The notes under the pieces are model-generated. The model was given only the letters and a program-made list of their open reading frames with translations, was not told the DNA's origin and searched no databases. Shown in pieces: positions 1 to 11,458 of a stretch of 64,000 nt of DNA (position 1 is its first letter; every line of letters starts with the position of its first letter). Source of the DNA: Motacilla alba alba (Eukaryota > Chordata > Aves > Passeriformes > Motacillidae); NCBI RefSeq assembly GCF_015832195.1, contig NC_052046.1:40372473-40436472 (forward strand). Reading direction: 5' to 3'. The position numbers and the translations under genes are program-made.

Positions 1-2773
1 AGCCTGTCAGTTGTATACCCTGGGTCGATTTGCCACACCAAAAGTACCCTTTTTGTGATTGAGGAAGCACATCAAATGTTTTCAGGCTTTTATTTGGTTT
101 TTAGTATCCCCCCCATTCCTTGGTGTTGAAAATATTCAAAATCAAATGTCAAGAGTTTTGTGTTTTCATGTATTTCCCTTTTTCTTTCCTTTTATGAATG
201 GAACATTAAAAAATGCAGACTAAAAGCTTTTTCCTTTTTTCTTGTTAAATTTCATTTTTCCCTTCCTTTTTTTTTGTTTGCCAGTCTGTAATTGCTATGA
301 AATACCTTGAGACTGGATGAATACAGACTATCAAACTATGAAAAAGGAGAAGAAAAAAAATCACTTTCCATATTTCTGTCTCTTTGAAAATTGGAGAACA
401 TTTTAAAACACACAGAATGGCAAAAGAAAAAAGAAATTAAAATTAAAAGGGAACTGCTGTTCTTTTGATTGTCTTTATTGGAGCTGGTAATAAAAACAGG
501 TTTGAAGAAATGCTACTTTGTAAAACCTTCAAAAAATTAAGAAAGGGCTGAATATCAGGAAATTCAAGTCACCTTGACATTTAAAGTATTTTGTGACTTG
601 GTTTTCATTGTTTTCAACCATCACTAGCTACAATATTACTTATGTGAATGATGCAAAAAATTCTTGATTACATTTTCACTTGAACAGCAATTTAGGATTA
701 AAAGAAAAAACCAACATTGTGGCAGCAATGATGTTATGAGTATAGGACTACTTCTGAAGTACTTGTTCTGTCCAAAGACACATACAGCAACTTCTTTAAG
801 TTGAGAGCATTGGATTATCTTGTCATGAGCAGCTTGCAGACCTCTTTAGACTTCTCATGGGAGCTCACACAAAGGAATGGAATTTGTGCAGCTTGTGCTT
901 CATTAACTCATTGGTAATATTTTGCAGGGTGTAGACTCTTCTTCAGCTGATTGGGGGAAAAATCAATTAGAATATTAGTTTTGGTTTAATCTGAATAATT
1001 GTTTAAAGGTCACATTTTCCACCAAGAAAAATATTAGCAAAGAATGTTTTCAGCCTACAAGACAGCTGAAAATTGAGCCAAGTGAAAGTAAAATGAGTAT
1101 TTGATAGGGTCCTTGTCTCTTTTTACTGGCATAGCAGTAAGTATATCTGTATCAAATATAACGTTCATCTCATACCAGGTTTTATAGTGACTATACAAGA
1201 GAATTTATTTTTATTACCTTTCCTAAGTCATGATATGAGCATATAAAATGTCAACTTTGTCAGAATTAGTCTTACAGCACATTTCTAAGAAGTGGAACCA
1301 ATTTTAATGGGATTTTTATGCATCTCCATTCAGATGAAATGCAGGTTTTAGAGGGAAAAAATCAAAAACAAAGATATATGCAATTTATATCTCTGCTCTA
1401 TTTCTATCTCCAATCTTTCCACCAAACAATTGTCTTCAAGAAGTATTCTGCATTTAAATGGAGATGCTGTTGTTGACATAGAAAGGATCTATTATGTTTA
1501 AAATCATACAAGCATCTAAACACACAAAAAAGAAAGCAGCAAATAAATGAAAATATATTTGAACATGGAATGTAAAAATAAATTTAAGGGAGAGAAAATG
1601 CGAATGCATTCCAGTACCAGGAATGATGTCTCTGCTAACTTCCAGACCAATGACTAGTAGAACAACTTGGCATTGTCTTGGTAGGAGTCATTTTATTTCA
1701 GAATTTAGGTACTCATCAAAACTTAATTTTTGAGCCCAGCTGCTGGGAACCAGGGGCCTTTTCAGAGGTTCCCGTAATGCTAAAATCCAGCTAGGTCTAC
1801 CAAAAATATTCCATTCTCTAGAAACAGCTTACCCTTTCCCACAGCATCTTGATTTATGTGGTTATTGTTACCCAAGCATCTTCTTCAACACCTTCCAGCA
1901 GACCTCCTACAGCACAGTCTGAGGCGATTTTCCACAGTATAAATTATAGTCCTGAGTGAGTACTTGCTCCAGCCTGAATATCCATGCCAATACAAACCAA
2001 GACACATTAGTTTTCCCATTGTCAACAGTCAGATAAAAGTCAGAGACTCAGTATGAAGCTGAGGGGTGACAAGGGAAAAAAGGATTTGCAGGAAAAACTG
2101 TGAGAAGGTTTAGACAAATTCCATTCAATGTCACTGCCAATGAAACAGACAATGATGAAGAACAAGTTGCTGAATCAGGATAAAAGCTACCAAAATACTC
2201 AAAAAAAAGAAAAAGCATTAACTGGATTTTTCTTCTTTAATCCCTTTCCAAAACTTGTTTGGGTGGTCTCTATAACAAAACAAGATAACTTTCATTTTTC
2301 TGATTGGCATTGTGGGAGCAATCACTCAGGACTGAATAGAAAATTCCTCCATAATCTTGGTGGTAACTGTGGTCTTCCTTTTGCAGATAATGCAGTGCCA
2401 CATTACTCAGGGCTACCCTAAGCTTTCATACAAAACAAAGCAATTAGGTATTACCTAAGCTTTCATTGCAACCACCACCCACTCATTGAGCACTATCCCT
2501 CACTATCCCTCAATATTCATTTGCAGGTGGAGCATTGGAGAAATATCGGAGTGGTACAGGCATAAGAAGCATTAGAGGTGAAAATCCATTACTTTAGGGA
2601 ATTGAATAGCCATTTTTGATGAATGATCAGGCACCAATAAACAGTTAGACCAAACAGGTAGTTAGGCAAAAATGTTTATTATGAATCCCAGTTGCGGAGA
2701 ATTTTCACAGAGTGTGAAATTTTAGGCAGAGAATCTTTCAGAAGTATCTGCTCTGGTCTAAAATCCTCAATGT
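1..2773. other. Noncoding AT-rich stretch
   Basis: No gene is recognisable. The first 450 bases alternate T-rich and A-rich runs. The open frames present are short and show no familiar motif. A short direct repeat near 2.42 kb is listed separately. Confidence 0.6.
2417..2466. repeat. 13-bp direct repeat
   Basis: The word cctaagctttcat occurs exactly at 2417-2429 and again at 2454-2466, an offset of 37 bases. It may be a small local duplication that has decayed between the copies. No function is suggested. Confidence 0.5.
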
Positions 2774-3433
2774 GTGGGACAGAGCATTCAAAGGAAGATG
2801 AACACTGCAATTTCATTTCACTGGCAACCATGTGGGCCTCCAAATGTAAGTGGGCAGGAAGTCCGTCTAACAGCAGTCCCCAGAGTCATGGAGGGAGGCA
2901 GAACTTCAAGAGCAAGACAAAGGTTCTACCTGTTCCCTGAGGGCTACAGCTATGGTGGAGGTGACCAGAACAGCATCATTTTCTCCACATGCCATGCTGA
3001 CATATTTCACCATCAATATGTTCACTTTAGAAACAAAGTGGTATTTACAGACCTGTCAACAATGGAATGCATAAGAAATTTACTGAAGGCACTTAATAAG
3101 AGCTCCAGTTTCCAGAAAACATGGGATTCAAAGGGAGTGGAGCTGACAGAAGCTTCTGCAAAGACATTTTGCAGAGGACGGAAGGGGCAACAGCTGAGAC
3201 CATGCACCTTCCTAGATTAGCTTTGGCACTGATTGGCTCTTGGTGTCCTCTCTTTCCCTGTGTACATAGGCTGTGCAAAATGCTCAAAAAAGATAGGGCA
3301 TACTGCGGGAGAAAGTGGAAACAAGTTCTTCTGTGTTCATTGCATTCCTAATAGGAACAAGCCGCTCTTACTCAAATATTCAAGCCTTTCTCTGTCCTGG
3401 CTGTTTGCCATGTGGCAGCCCCATTCATTTTAA
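2774..3433 (+). pseudogene. Possible zinc-ribbon protein pseudogene (tentative)
   Basis: I do not recognise this gene with certainty. One reading frame runs 148 codons from 2774 to a TAG at 3218-3220, meets a TGA at 3230-3232, then stays open to 3433. After the stops the frame shows VYIGCAKC and then FFCVHC, giving a C-X2-C-X16-C-X2-C spacing with the cysteine codons at 3272, 3281, 3332 and 3341. That spacing resembles zinc ribbons such as those in RPA-like OB-fold proteins, but this is a guess from cysteine pattern alone. Base composition looks less AT-rich than the flanks. Both stops are in the same frame, so if coding in origin it is a dead retrocopy or an exon misread. A pyrimidine-rich tract ending in acatag just before the first cysteine pair could also be a splice acceptor. 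Chance remains a serious alternative, since an open frame of 148 codons is expected once or twice in a window this size. Confidence 0.25.
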
Positions 3434-4801
3434 CATAAAAATGTAGTGTTGCTCAACTTGTCTTTAACAAGTGCCACTTTGACAAATGCTTTTGATAAGC
3501 CTTAAAAATACTGAAATACTGAAATAGCACATGGAATGATGACAGAGTCCATATCCCTGACCAACATGGTAACAACCACTGCTGAAAATCACAGTGTTTC
3601 TTTAGATTTACAAACACTGAAATAAAGGCAAACTTACTAAATACATTTGCATTCTAGGTTTGTATAGGTTCAGTCCAGATAATTAACTGCCTTATTTGTA
3701 AAAAATGCTTATGCAATTTACCAGACAGAAATATCTTCTGTTTAATTAAAAATATCTTCAATATTGCACAATACTGACTCCAGAAGAATGGCAACTGTGG
3801 TTTTGGGTTCACCATGTTTCAATATTATTCTTTCAATAAGTAGTGGTGAAATGTTTGCTAGTGGCTAGTAGTAAAACATATTATAAAAATACATTGTCCT
3901 TGCAAACAAGTAGATCTCAGATACCATGATCCATGCCTCTGTTTCACACTGCCCCTCAGGACAAATTTGTAGGTAGCTGTAAAAAGTAGAACTAAATTAA
4001 ACAAAAAATTCAGGTGCCACAGATGTAAAAGCAGCAGGAATAGAAGGCAATAAAATGAGCTTTGATAAATGAAAAAGCCTGCACTCAGAGAGAAATACAA
4101 ACAAGCACTTGACGACATAGAGATAACCCAGCAGCCAAAACTGGCACATTAAAACAGACCTACGGTTTTTCTCAGTCATATCCTCATACTTGCAAGTGGC
4201 TCTGAGAAGGCAGATTGCAGAAAAAGATACAAGGTGAAAAGTCAAAGTAAACTGGAACACTGGCAGGGATTTCAGAGTTGGCAAAAAAGGGACCAGGCTA
4301 AGATTCTTTGCCCTATAGAAGAAATTCTTTATGTAAAATGAAAACTGAAGGCATAAACATAATAAATATTAAGAATTTTTCTTGCCTATAAAGTGAATAT
4401 TTTCATGCATTTAAGATGGACTTGAAATCATAGTCTAGGATTTCAGATTTCGGGGGAGAAAAATCAAAATCTTTTGCAAGAATTTTTGAAACATTTCAGG
4501 CAAGCACCAAAGATATTTTTAAAAATTTACTTTTTACTTACTTTCCTGGCAGATTTTCATTTAAGAATTACCTTTGATTTTAATGGCCTTTTTACAAGTA
4601 CTGTATGTATTATGATATATTTCAGAACAATATGTTTCAGGGACTGGAACAGTAGTCTACCAGAGTCTCTCTAAAAAATTTCAAGGTATGTTGCTTAATT
4701 ATTTTTTTCCTGAACCAAAATGAAATGAGATTTTCCAAAGAAACACAGTAGAGGGTATGCTGGCAGTGAAAAAAAGACATTCAAATCTCCATCATTTTAA
4801 A
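3434..4801. other. Noncoding stretch
   Basis: No gene, RNA gene or recognisable transposon is seen. The sequence is AT-rich, with only short chance open frames on both strands. Confidence 0.6.

Positions 4802-4832
<31 letters not shown>
4802..4832 (+). repeat. Homopolymer of 31 G
   Basis: An uninterrupted run of 31 guanines on the plus strand follows catcattttaaa and ends at gtggaagg. Such a tract can fold into G-quadruplexes and is unstable in replication and sequencing, so its true length is uncertain. A short plus-strand open frame reading through it as poly-glycine is an artefact. Confidence 0.95.
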
Positions 4833-4833
<1 letters not shown>

Positions 4834-7800
4834 GGAAGGAGATTTCTATGCATATTTCCCTCTTCTGACCCAGATCTCATCCTACTTCATTTCTGCAAAA
4901 CTGCCTACACCCTTTAAGAATGAAGAAACTGGTTCCACAACTAGGCTCAATTGCTCTTATTTTCAAGGTAAATGCAGGTGAAATTTTTGAACCCTTTCTG
5001 ATCTCTCTGTAGACAGAAACATGTATCTTAAACAGATGGGTACAAACAAATCCAGAAACCTTTCCTAGGGAATATGTGCAAGAAAGAACTAGAGGTTACC
5101 TACATTAATGAGTTTAATACTTTTCATACCCAGTCATGCTGCCATATGAACCTGTACAAAAGAGAGTCTCTTCCCAGTGGTCTTTTGTGTAAGGAAGAAA
5201 AAAACCTAAAAACCTTTCATTGTCAACTCCACAATAAAGTCTGAAGAAACGTGGAAAGATGGCTTTCCAAACGCCTGCTAGGTAATTAAATATAAGCTTG
5301 GTTATACAGCAAGTATTCTGAAATTACACAAAATCCTATGAAATCAAAATAAGAGCTAGCCTGCACATGTTTATTTAAATCACCTCACATCACGTAAATT
5401 TAAAGTGCTTAATCTAAATATATACTGCCATTTTAGATATTAAAGTGCTGAATAGTCCACACTGACAAAGCTGGAAAAAAGTATAAATGGGATTAAAAGC
5501 CTGAACAATATTAAACCATTCGTTTATCAGCAAGGATGTAAGAAATTAATATTCATGCAATAGATAATATTTTTATAAATAGATTAACAGGTGAAGATAG
5601 GTGCTTGCTTTTGAATTTAATTTTCACTCTTTCTTAAATGAAAGAATAAATCATATCAATGCAGACTGCTTAGAATGGATTTTACTTGAGTTTTAATAGC
5701 TGCAAAAATTGACATATTAAGTAAGGTTCACTTTATAAAATGGGTAGTTGAATAAAGGAAACTTTAATTTGAAATTTAACTTTTTAAAAATATATATAAT
5801 AAAAGTAATTTAGGGCAATACCTTAGCTTAGGTTGTGTGCTGTTTGTCTAGGAGTCTTTTTAGGAGGATTTTTCTTTTTTATTTTCCCTCTGTTATTTGT
5901 AAAATATGAATAAAACCAGTATATCAGTAATACCAATAAAAATAAAAATATATTATCAAATAACAAAAGGTAATCTAGGGTCCAGCCTTGGAAGTTTTCC
6001 CAAGCTTGCAGCTACCTTTTCTGCATTTTTTTAATAATTTTTGGGTGACAGAAAAAGGAAAAATTGTATATAAAGGAGATAGTAAATGTTACCACATAGT
6101 CTACCCCAAACATATTGTCATTATAGTGAATAAAGAGAAAAAGAAGTTAAGGTTTGTTTTTCTGACTTCTTAAATTTATAGTTAATGCATCAGGACCTGC
6201 CACATAATAAACCAAATATTTTAAACAGAGGATGACAGGATTTAAATAATAGATTTTTTTTAACATGTATCTATTTCTTAGATAAATAATCTCAGGGAAG
6301 TACTGGCAGAAGGTGATCTGCTAATTATAAAGAATATAAATAAGAGTTAAATAACTCATAAGTAAGAGTTAAATATCTCACTCCTTGTAATGACTTTCAG
6401 GGTAGGGAGAAAGGGATGGAACTCCGTAAGTCAAACAAGAGAATGGATCCTGAAGGTGTGTGGGAAAGATTAAGAGAAGATTATATGCAAAACTTGAGTT
6501 CAAGCATAAGCTTTGGGAAGGACAAACTACAAGAAAGACCCTTTGCTGCCTTTTGAACTGCTCTGAGATTTCCGTAAAAAGTAAGGATAAGAACTATGAT
6601 GACACCCTGTACATTAAGGCAGGCAAGGAAAAGAAGGCTGATCTCTTACCATCGTTGACATTATTCCACTTCCAGTCTTGGTGTGCCTTTAAGACTTTAT
6701 GTTTTCATGCCAGATATTCCTTTTCAAATTGCATAGCTCTGTGTTCAATGGGCTTTAAGTTCACTTGACTTCTCAGGTGAACATAACAGTCCTGGTCATC
6801 AGGTATGTGTCTGCACCAAAGTTCTGATTTGCCTTCACAAGAACCTAAATATGAGAGAAACAAAGGCTCTGCTAAGCCTCATCAGTAACCTGTTTGCTTT
6901 GGATAGCCAGGATTATGCCTGGAAAGAGCACCACCAATAACACAATTGCTTGGGATTTGGGTCCTGCTGTGATACTAGTCAACAAATATTGCTATGCAAC
7001 TAAAATAAAAACAGCTAAAACATTTTTCAAGGAGTTTATTTTCTCTGCATGTCAACCTCATCTAGAACACTTGTGATTGTGTGCAAGATTTAGGCTGAGT
7101 CACACCCATTTTACACATGGGTTGACATTTACCTCACTGACATTTATCTGAGCAATGGATGCCCCACTCATAAAAGAAACAGTTATTGGATATATGTGGC
7201 TATTTACCATTGTAAGAACAGGTAGCTCTTAGAAGAAGCCTTGTTCCAGATTGCACTTTGTCTTCACTTGCCAAGACTTCAATTTTCATACTTCATGAGT
7301 TAGATTTTATTTAAAATATGCCATGGTAGTTTTTCCTGATCTAATTTGTGTCTTTTAGATAACACACCCTCTAGTGACCTTTTTTATGGAAAAGTCACTC
7401 GAGTAACATGAAAGACAGCTACCTATATCTTCATATCTTCTGTTAGTTATATACCCTACAACAACACAGAGTTAGGGATCCTTGTTCACACCCTCTTTTA
7501 TATGTTACCTGCAAAGCTTTTCGGCAGTCTCAATTCATTCTCACTTGGAATGCTTCATTGTCTTCAGCAGCCACCCCTGACTTTTTAAGGCAGGTAAAAG
7601 AAGTGTTATTTTTCTGTTGAGTTTAAACTTTGCTCTTCTAACTGCATCATGAGAAGGAGCTTTGCAATCATTATCAGTAGTTATAACTGCTGTGGGAAAG
7701 CACTGCAACCCTGCAAGCAAGAGACAAATTTTACTGCAGGAGTCTGACCCTAAACCTTTCTGAAATACCAGCACTTACCCTGCCCGCAGTACCTATAGAC

Positions 7801-8641
7801 ACCATTCAGTTCCTTTTGGGAGAATTGAGTCAGCCACACACCTCACACCAAGCTCCTCCACAAGAAGGAACAGGCAATATTCTTCTATCAGAGAGATCAT
7901 GTCTTGAAATTAAATCCTAGATGAAGGATGAAAAGGGGCACTAGGTTTTGAGAAAGTTGTAAATTTAGGTCACTTTGAAAGTGAAATTTAAAGGCCATGC
8001 TCAACTACCTACAAATCTGAGAGTATTTTTACTGTTCAGGTTTGAATCTTCAAGAAGAAGCAATTGAGAAAGCACAAGGAAAATATATGTTGAAAAATTA
8101 GGTTTACCACTGAGACCAGCAGAGACATTTCAGAGAAGAAAACAGAAACCACAGTGCTGCAACTGAATCATTTAACTCTCCTCTTCTGATCTTGCTTATT
8201 GTTCCTAAGTCCTGCACCTTGTCTTCCAGCAGTATTTTGCCTTCAGTGTCTCCTACCAGCCTCCTGCACAATTGACAGACTGATCAACTGGACCACCAGA
8301 GCACAGGTCATGAAGCAATACCTTGAGACCTGCATGACCCTCAGGCCACCTACACATTTCTCCCCATGCAGGTCCAAATTAATCCACCAGTGCTTACAAC
8401 CCTGGACTTGGTAAGCTTAGCTTTATTTAATTATGCAAGTGAAGTCAAGTTTCCCACGGGAAAAGGGAGAGACTCCTACAATCTTATCTTGTGAAGAGAG
8501 AAACTAAGACAGACCCAGTCAGTGTGTCTGAGACTACTTCTGACTTCATGTCTCCAGTTTTCACTCACAATCACCCTTCAGTGCTGCAGGCCAAGCATGG
8601 GGGCACCCCCAGAGATATTCTGAATAATACAGCTTCAGAAC

Positions 8642-8643
<2 letters not shown>
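4833..8643. other. Noncoding AT-rich stretch
   Basis: No gene or transposon is recognised. The part at about 5400-5720 is strongly AT-rich with many TTAAT and ATTAA words and no simple repeat, which is how some conserved noncoding elements look. Nothing in one sequence can prove that. A short tandem repeat at 6341-6380 is listed separately. Confidence 0.55.
6341..6380. repeat. Imperfect 18-bp repeat, period 22
   Basis: The word taagagttaaataactca at 6341-6358 recurs at 6363-6380 with one mismatch (17 of 18). It looks like a recent local duplication in AT-rich DNA. Confidence 0.6.
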
Positions 8644-8672
<29 letters not shown>

Positions 8673-8688
8673 CAAAACAAAACAAAAC
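8644..8688 (+). repeat. (AAAAC)9 microsatellite
   Basis: Nine perfect AAAAC units directly adjoin an AAT array. The purity suggests that it is young or actively slipping. Open frames reading through it on both strands (for example the KQNKT pattern) are shadows of the repeat. Confidence 0.95.

Positions 8689-8751
<63 letters not shown>
8689..8751 (+). repeat. (AAT)21 microsatellite
   Basis: Twenty-one perfect AAT units follow the AAAAC array with no spacer, forming a compound microsatellite. It reads as poly-Asn on the plus strand and poly-Tyr or poly-Leu on the minus strand; these frames are not genes. Confidence 0.95.
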
Positions 8752-8752
<1 letters not shown>

Positions 8753-10983
8753 TAGGAGCCACATAGCAAAAACAATTAATTTGTCTGTGGTCTGAAGACA
8801 TACACTAAGAAGATAGGTGGGCTGTGCTATTTTTCTTAGATTTACAATTAACACATATAAATTAATGACAATTTCACATAACATAATGCAGAATAGTGCT
8901 TTGTATGAAGTAAGTGCCATGTAACTAGTCTGTACTAGTTATTAAATCTGGTAAGATACAAACCTCTTTTGCTACTGCTCAGTCCTCACAGCTGACCTGA
9001 GATACAGCATGCAAATATTAATTAAGGGAAATACATTTGCCCAGGAGCTGCAGCTGAGACTGCTGAAGCTGCAGCATTTTGCAATGGACCTGGAAGAATC
9101 CTTCAATGACAGCACAAAATATTGACCAGCTTTATTTACAACCCCTTTTATTCATTCATTACCTCCTCAAGGAAATATTAAAGAATAGATCTTTAATGCA
9201 GACAAGGCCACAAATTCTTACTGCAAGCAAAACAAAGAGCAGTTATACATAGCTGAGCGAACCTGCAAGCCAAGAGAAGCTGTGGCCATTACTGGAGGAA
9301 TTTGGAAAAGACAAACCAGTTTAATTCCTTTTTCCCTACATCAGTCAAGACCACTGTCTGACAGTGTCCCATACCAGAAAATCTCATAACACAAGCGAGA
9401 CATGCCGGTGCATTTCGTGTACAACCAGTGCAGAAGGAGAATTGTTACTGTCACCTGCTTCATGCATTTCTGACAAAACACAGTCAAATTTCTGTAAAGC
9501 ACAGGATTACTTTAGGTGCTACAAAGAATTTAATAGTCTCTTTAAAATCTGATCTACTACTTCCAAAATTTAACCATAGTCACTAGACCTCAGCAAAGTA
9601 GATCAATTTATAGAGAAGTGTTGAAATTTTCCTATTTAAGTGATGTTAGTTAGAATCCCAGATAGAGCTGTCTCGCATCAAAGTACTTTTAGGACTTTGC
9701 AAGTCTTTTGGAGGCTTTTTCTTAAATTATAAGCTATAAGCCAAATTGCCTGGGGAAAACTCAAGATGAATTTGACCTGAAATTAATCTAGGCCTTGTTA
9801 GGTCTGCTTATATGCTCTGTGACAGACAAGCCATAGTATGAAGTTCTCTGATTTCATCTGTCTACAATCTTCAGTGGACACATAAATTCCTATAGTTACA
9901 AAATAAATTTTAAAAACACCCTTACAAACACAAACCTTAAGCAGTATCAGCCTAGTCCTTATTTAATGTGACTGATACCTAGAAAACATTGATTTGAGTA
10001 TCTCTTATTTCTGTCAAAAAAATAATAGCTGGTCCTTGAAACCATCTGAATTTTTTCATTTGAAATCTTTTGTGAAACTTTATATCAAAAAACACCCCAG
10101 ATTTTCTCTCTGCAGAAAACCTGGATGAGAGGTGTTCACCACACTGTTCACCGGTGCCACAATCAAATGATGAATAGAGCTTGTACCACAAATGACAAAG
10201 CCATTCACATTCATTTGCCTTATGGTGGGAATATCTGCCTGAATTTGCATTTTCAAATTAATGCGCAATTGTTTGTACATTATTTGTTATTGGTGTCATC
10301 ATGTAAAACACAACAGTGATTCTCAGATAGAACAAAAGCAGATGTACTGTATTTCTTTTTTAATTCTACTTACACTCTCAAAAATTCAGTGTCAGTGCAG
10401 GTTAACCTTATATATTTTACAATGAAATTTTACACTAAACCAAGAAATACATCCTCACAGCTGGAAAAAGTAGTGGGTTAGAGGTGTACTCATAAATCAA
10501 GACTTGGTTCACATTAGCAGTGCAGAAGGGTGCCTGAGAAATATGACATGGCCACCTAAATTACTTGCACAGTTTGTTAAAAGACAGCCTAAAGCACACA
10601 TTTAAAGCTGCTATGCTGAAATCCAAGCCAACACTTAAGGCTTTCTTGGCAGTTAATCAAACCAGGTAGAGAAGTGGAATAGGTAAAGGGCTGGACACCA
10701 AGCAGATTGGAAGGCACAAAGGTTTAAGAAGACTTGCCTACTATTAACCCTATTAACTACTAAGGTTACAGTCTCATTCATCTCTCCAATCACACTGCCA
10801 TTCTGCCTCCCTAAATAATGAGAAAAAATAAGATGGCTTTGCTTCAATAATTATTTCATTAAGAAATTTCACTTCTGAAATGAAAAAAAAAAATAGTAAA
10901 ACCAAGAAAAATAAATTAGTTGGGTTTTTTTATTATTATTTCTCACACTTTTTCATTCCTGCAAAGTTCAATAAAAGCATAGA
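8752..10983. other. Noncoding stretch
   Basis: No gene or clear transposon is seen. The base composition is AT-rich and the open frames are short without recognisable motifs. Confidence 0.6.
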
Positions 10984-11060
10984 GCATGGATTCATGGGTT
11001 GTAAAACCTGAAGGGAGCACTGAAATTATGTAATCCCACGGAGACTTTGTAGTGGGAGAT
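10984..11060 (-). mobile_element. Possible very old CR1-like 3' fragment
   Basis: The plus strand reads aacctgaagggagcactg and soon after tatgtaatcccac. This resembles the antisense of old CR1 3' ends (a GAAGGGACC word followed by GATCATCTAGTC and CC). The match is short and diverged, and the call rests on pattern memory. The same orientation as the clearer CR1 at 11.2 kb is mild support. Confidence 0.25.
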
Positions 11061-11152
11061 TCATAAAAAAGGAGTTGGTAAAAGATATCAGATACCTCCC
11101 ATCCTCACTGGGTACCAAACTGAGCTGCTTTGAGAATTTAAAGTAAAATCAT

Positions 11153-11182
11153 ACTAGCCATAGGATCAAACTAGCCATAGGA
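11153..11182. repeat. 13-bp tandem word, period 17
   Basis: The word actagccatagga occurs exactly at 11153-11165 and 11170-11182. It sits against the 3' end of the adjacent minus-strand CR1. CR1 elements end in short tandem units, so this pair may be the diverged tail of that element or a duplication made at its insertion. Confidence 0.6.
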
Positions 11183-11183
11183 C

Positions 11184-11458
11184 AATTAAATTATGGAACA
11201 CTTTGGCTTGGAAGGGACCCCCCCAAGATCATCTAGTTCCACACCATGGATGGGGGATCTTCCACTTTGACCAGGTTGGTCAAAGACCCATGCAGCCTGG
11301 CCTTGAACCATACCCATGATGGGTATCCACTACGTCTCTGAGCAACCTGTTCCTGTGCCTCACCACTCTCACAGTAAAGAATTTCTTCCTAATACCTCAT
11401 CTAAACCTTCTCTCTTTCAATTTAAAGCCATTGCCCCTTGTCTTCTCACTACATTCCC
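11184..11458 (-). mobile_element. CR1 LINE 3' end, 5'-truncated and diverged
   Basis: CR1 is a non-LTR retrotransposon of amniotes that inserts mostly as 5'-truncated copies. On the plus strand this stretch begins with ttggcttggaagggacc, then aagatcatctagttcca, followed by the antisense of the last part of ORF2, including gaatttcttcctaatacctc and ccattgccccttgtc. Read on the minus strand, these give the 3' UTR and the C-terminal codons of CR1 ORF2, with stops and indels. Only about 270 bp remain, with no reverse-transcriptase motifs. The homology fades near 11,458. The copy is more diverged than the CR1 at 57-58 kb, so it is probably older. Apparent open frames across it on the plus strand are antisense shadows. 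Confidence 0.85.

Noticed and set aside
8491..8920. Poly-Asn, poly-Tyr and poly-Leu frames
   Set aside because: They are the AAAAC/AAT microsatellite translated on both strands.
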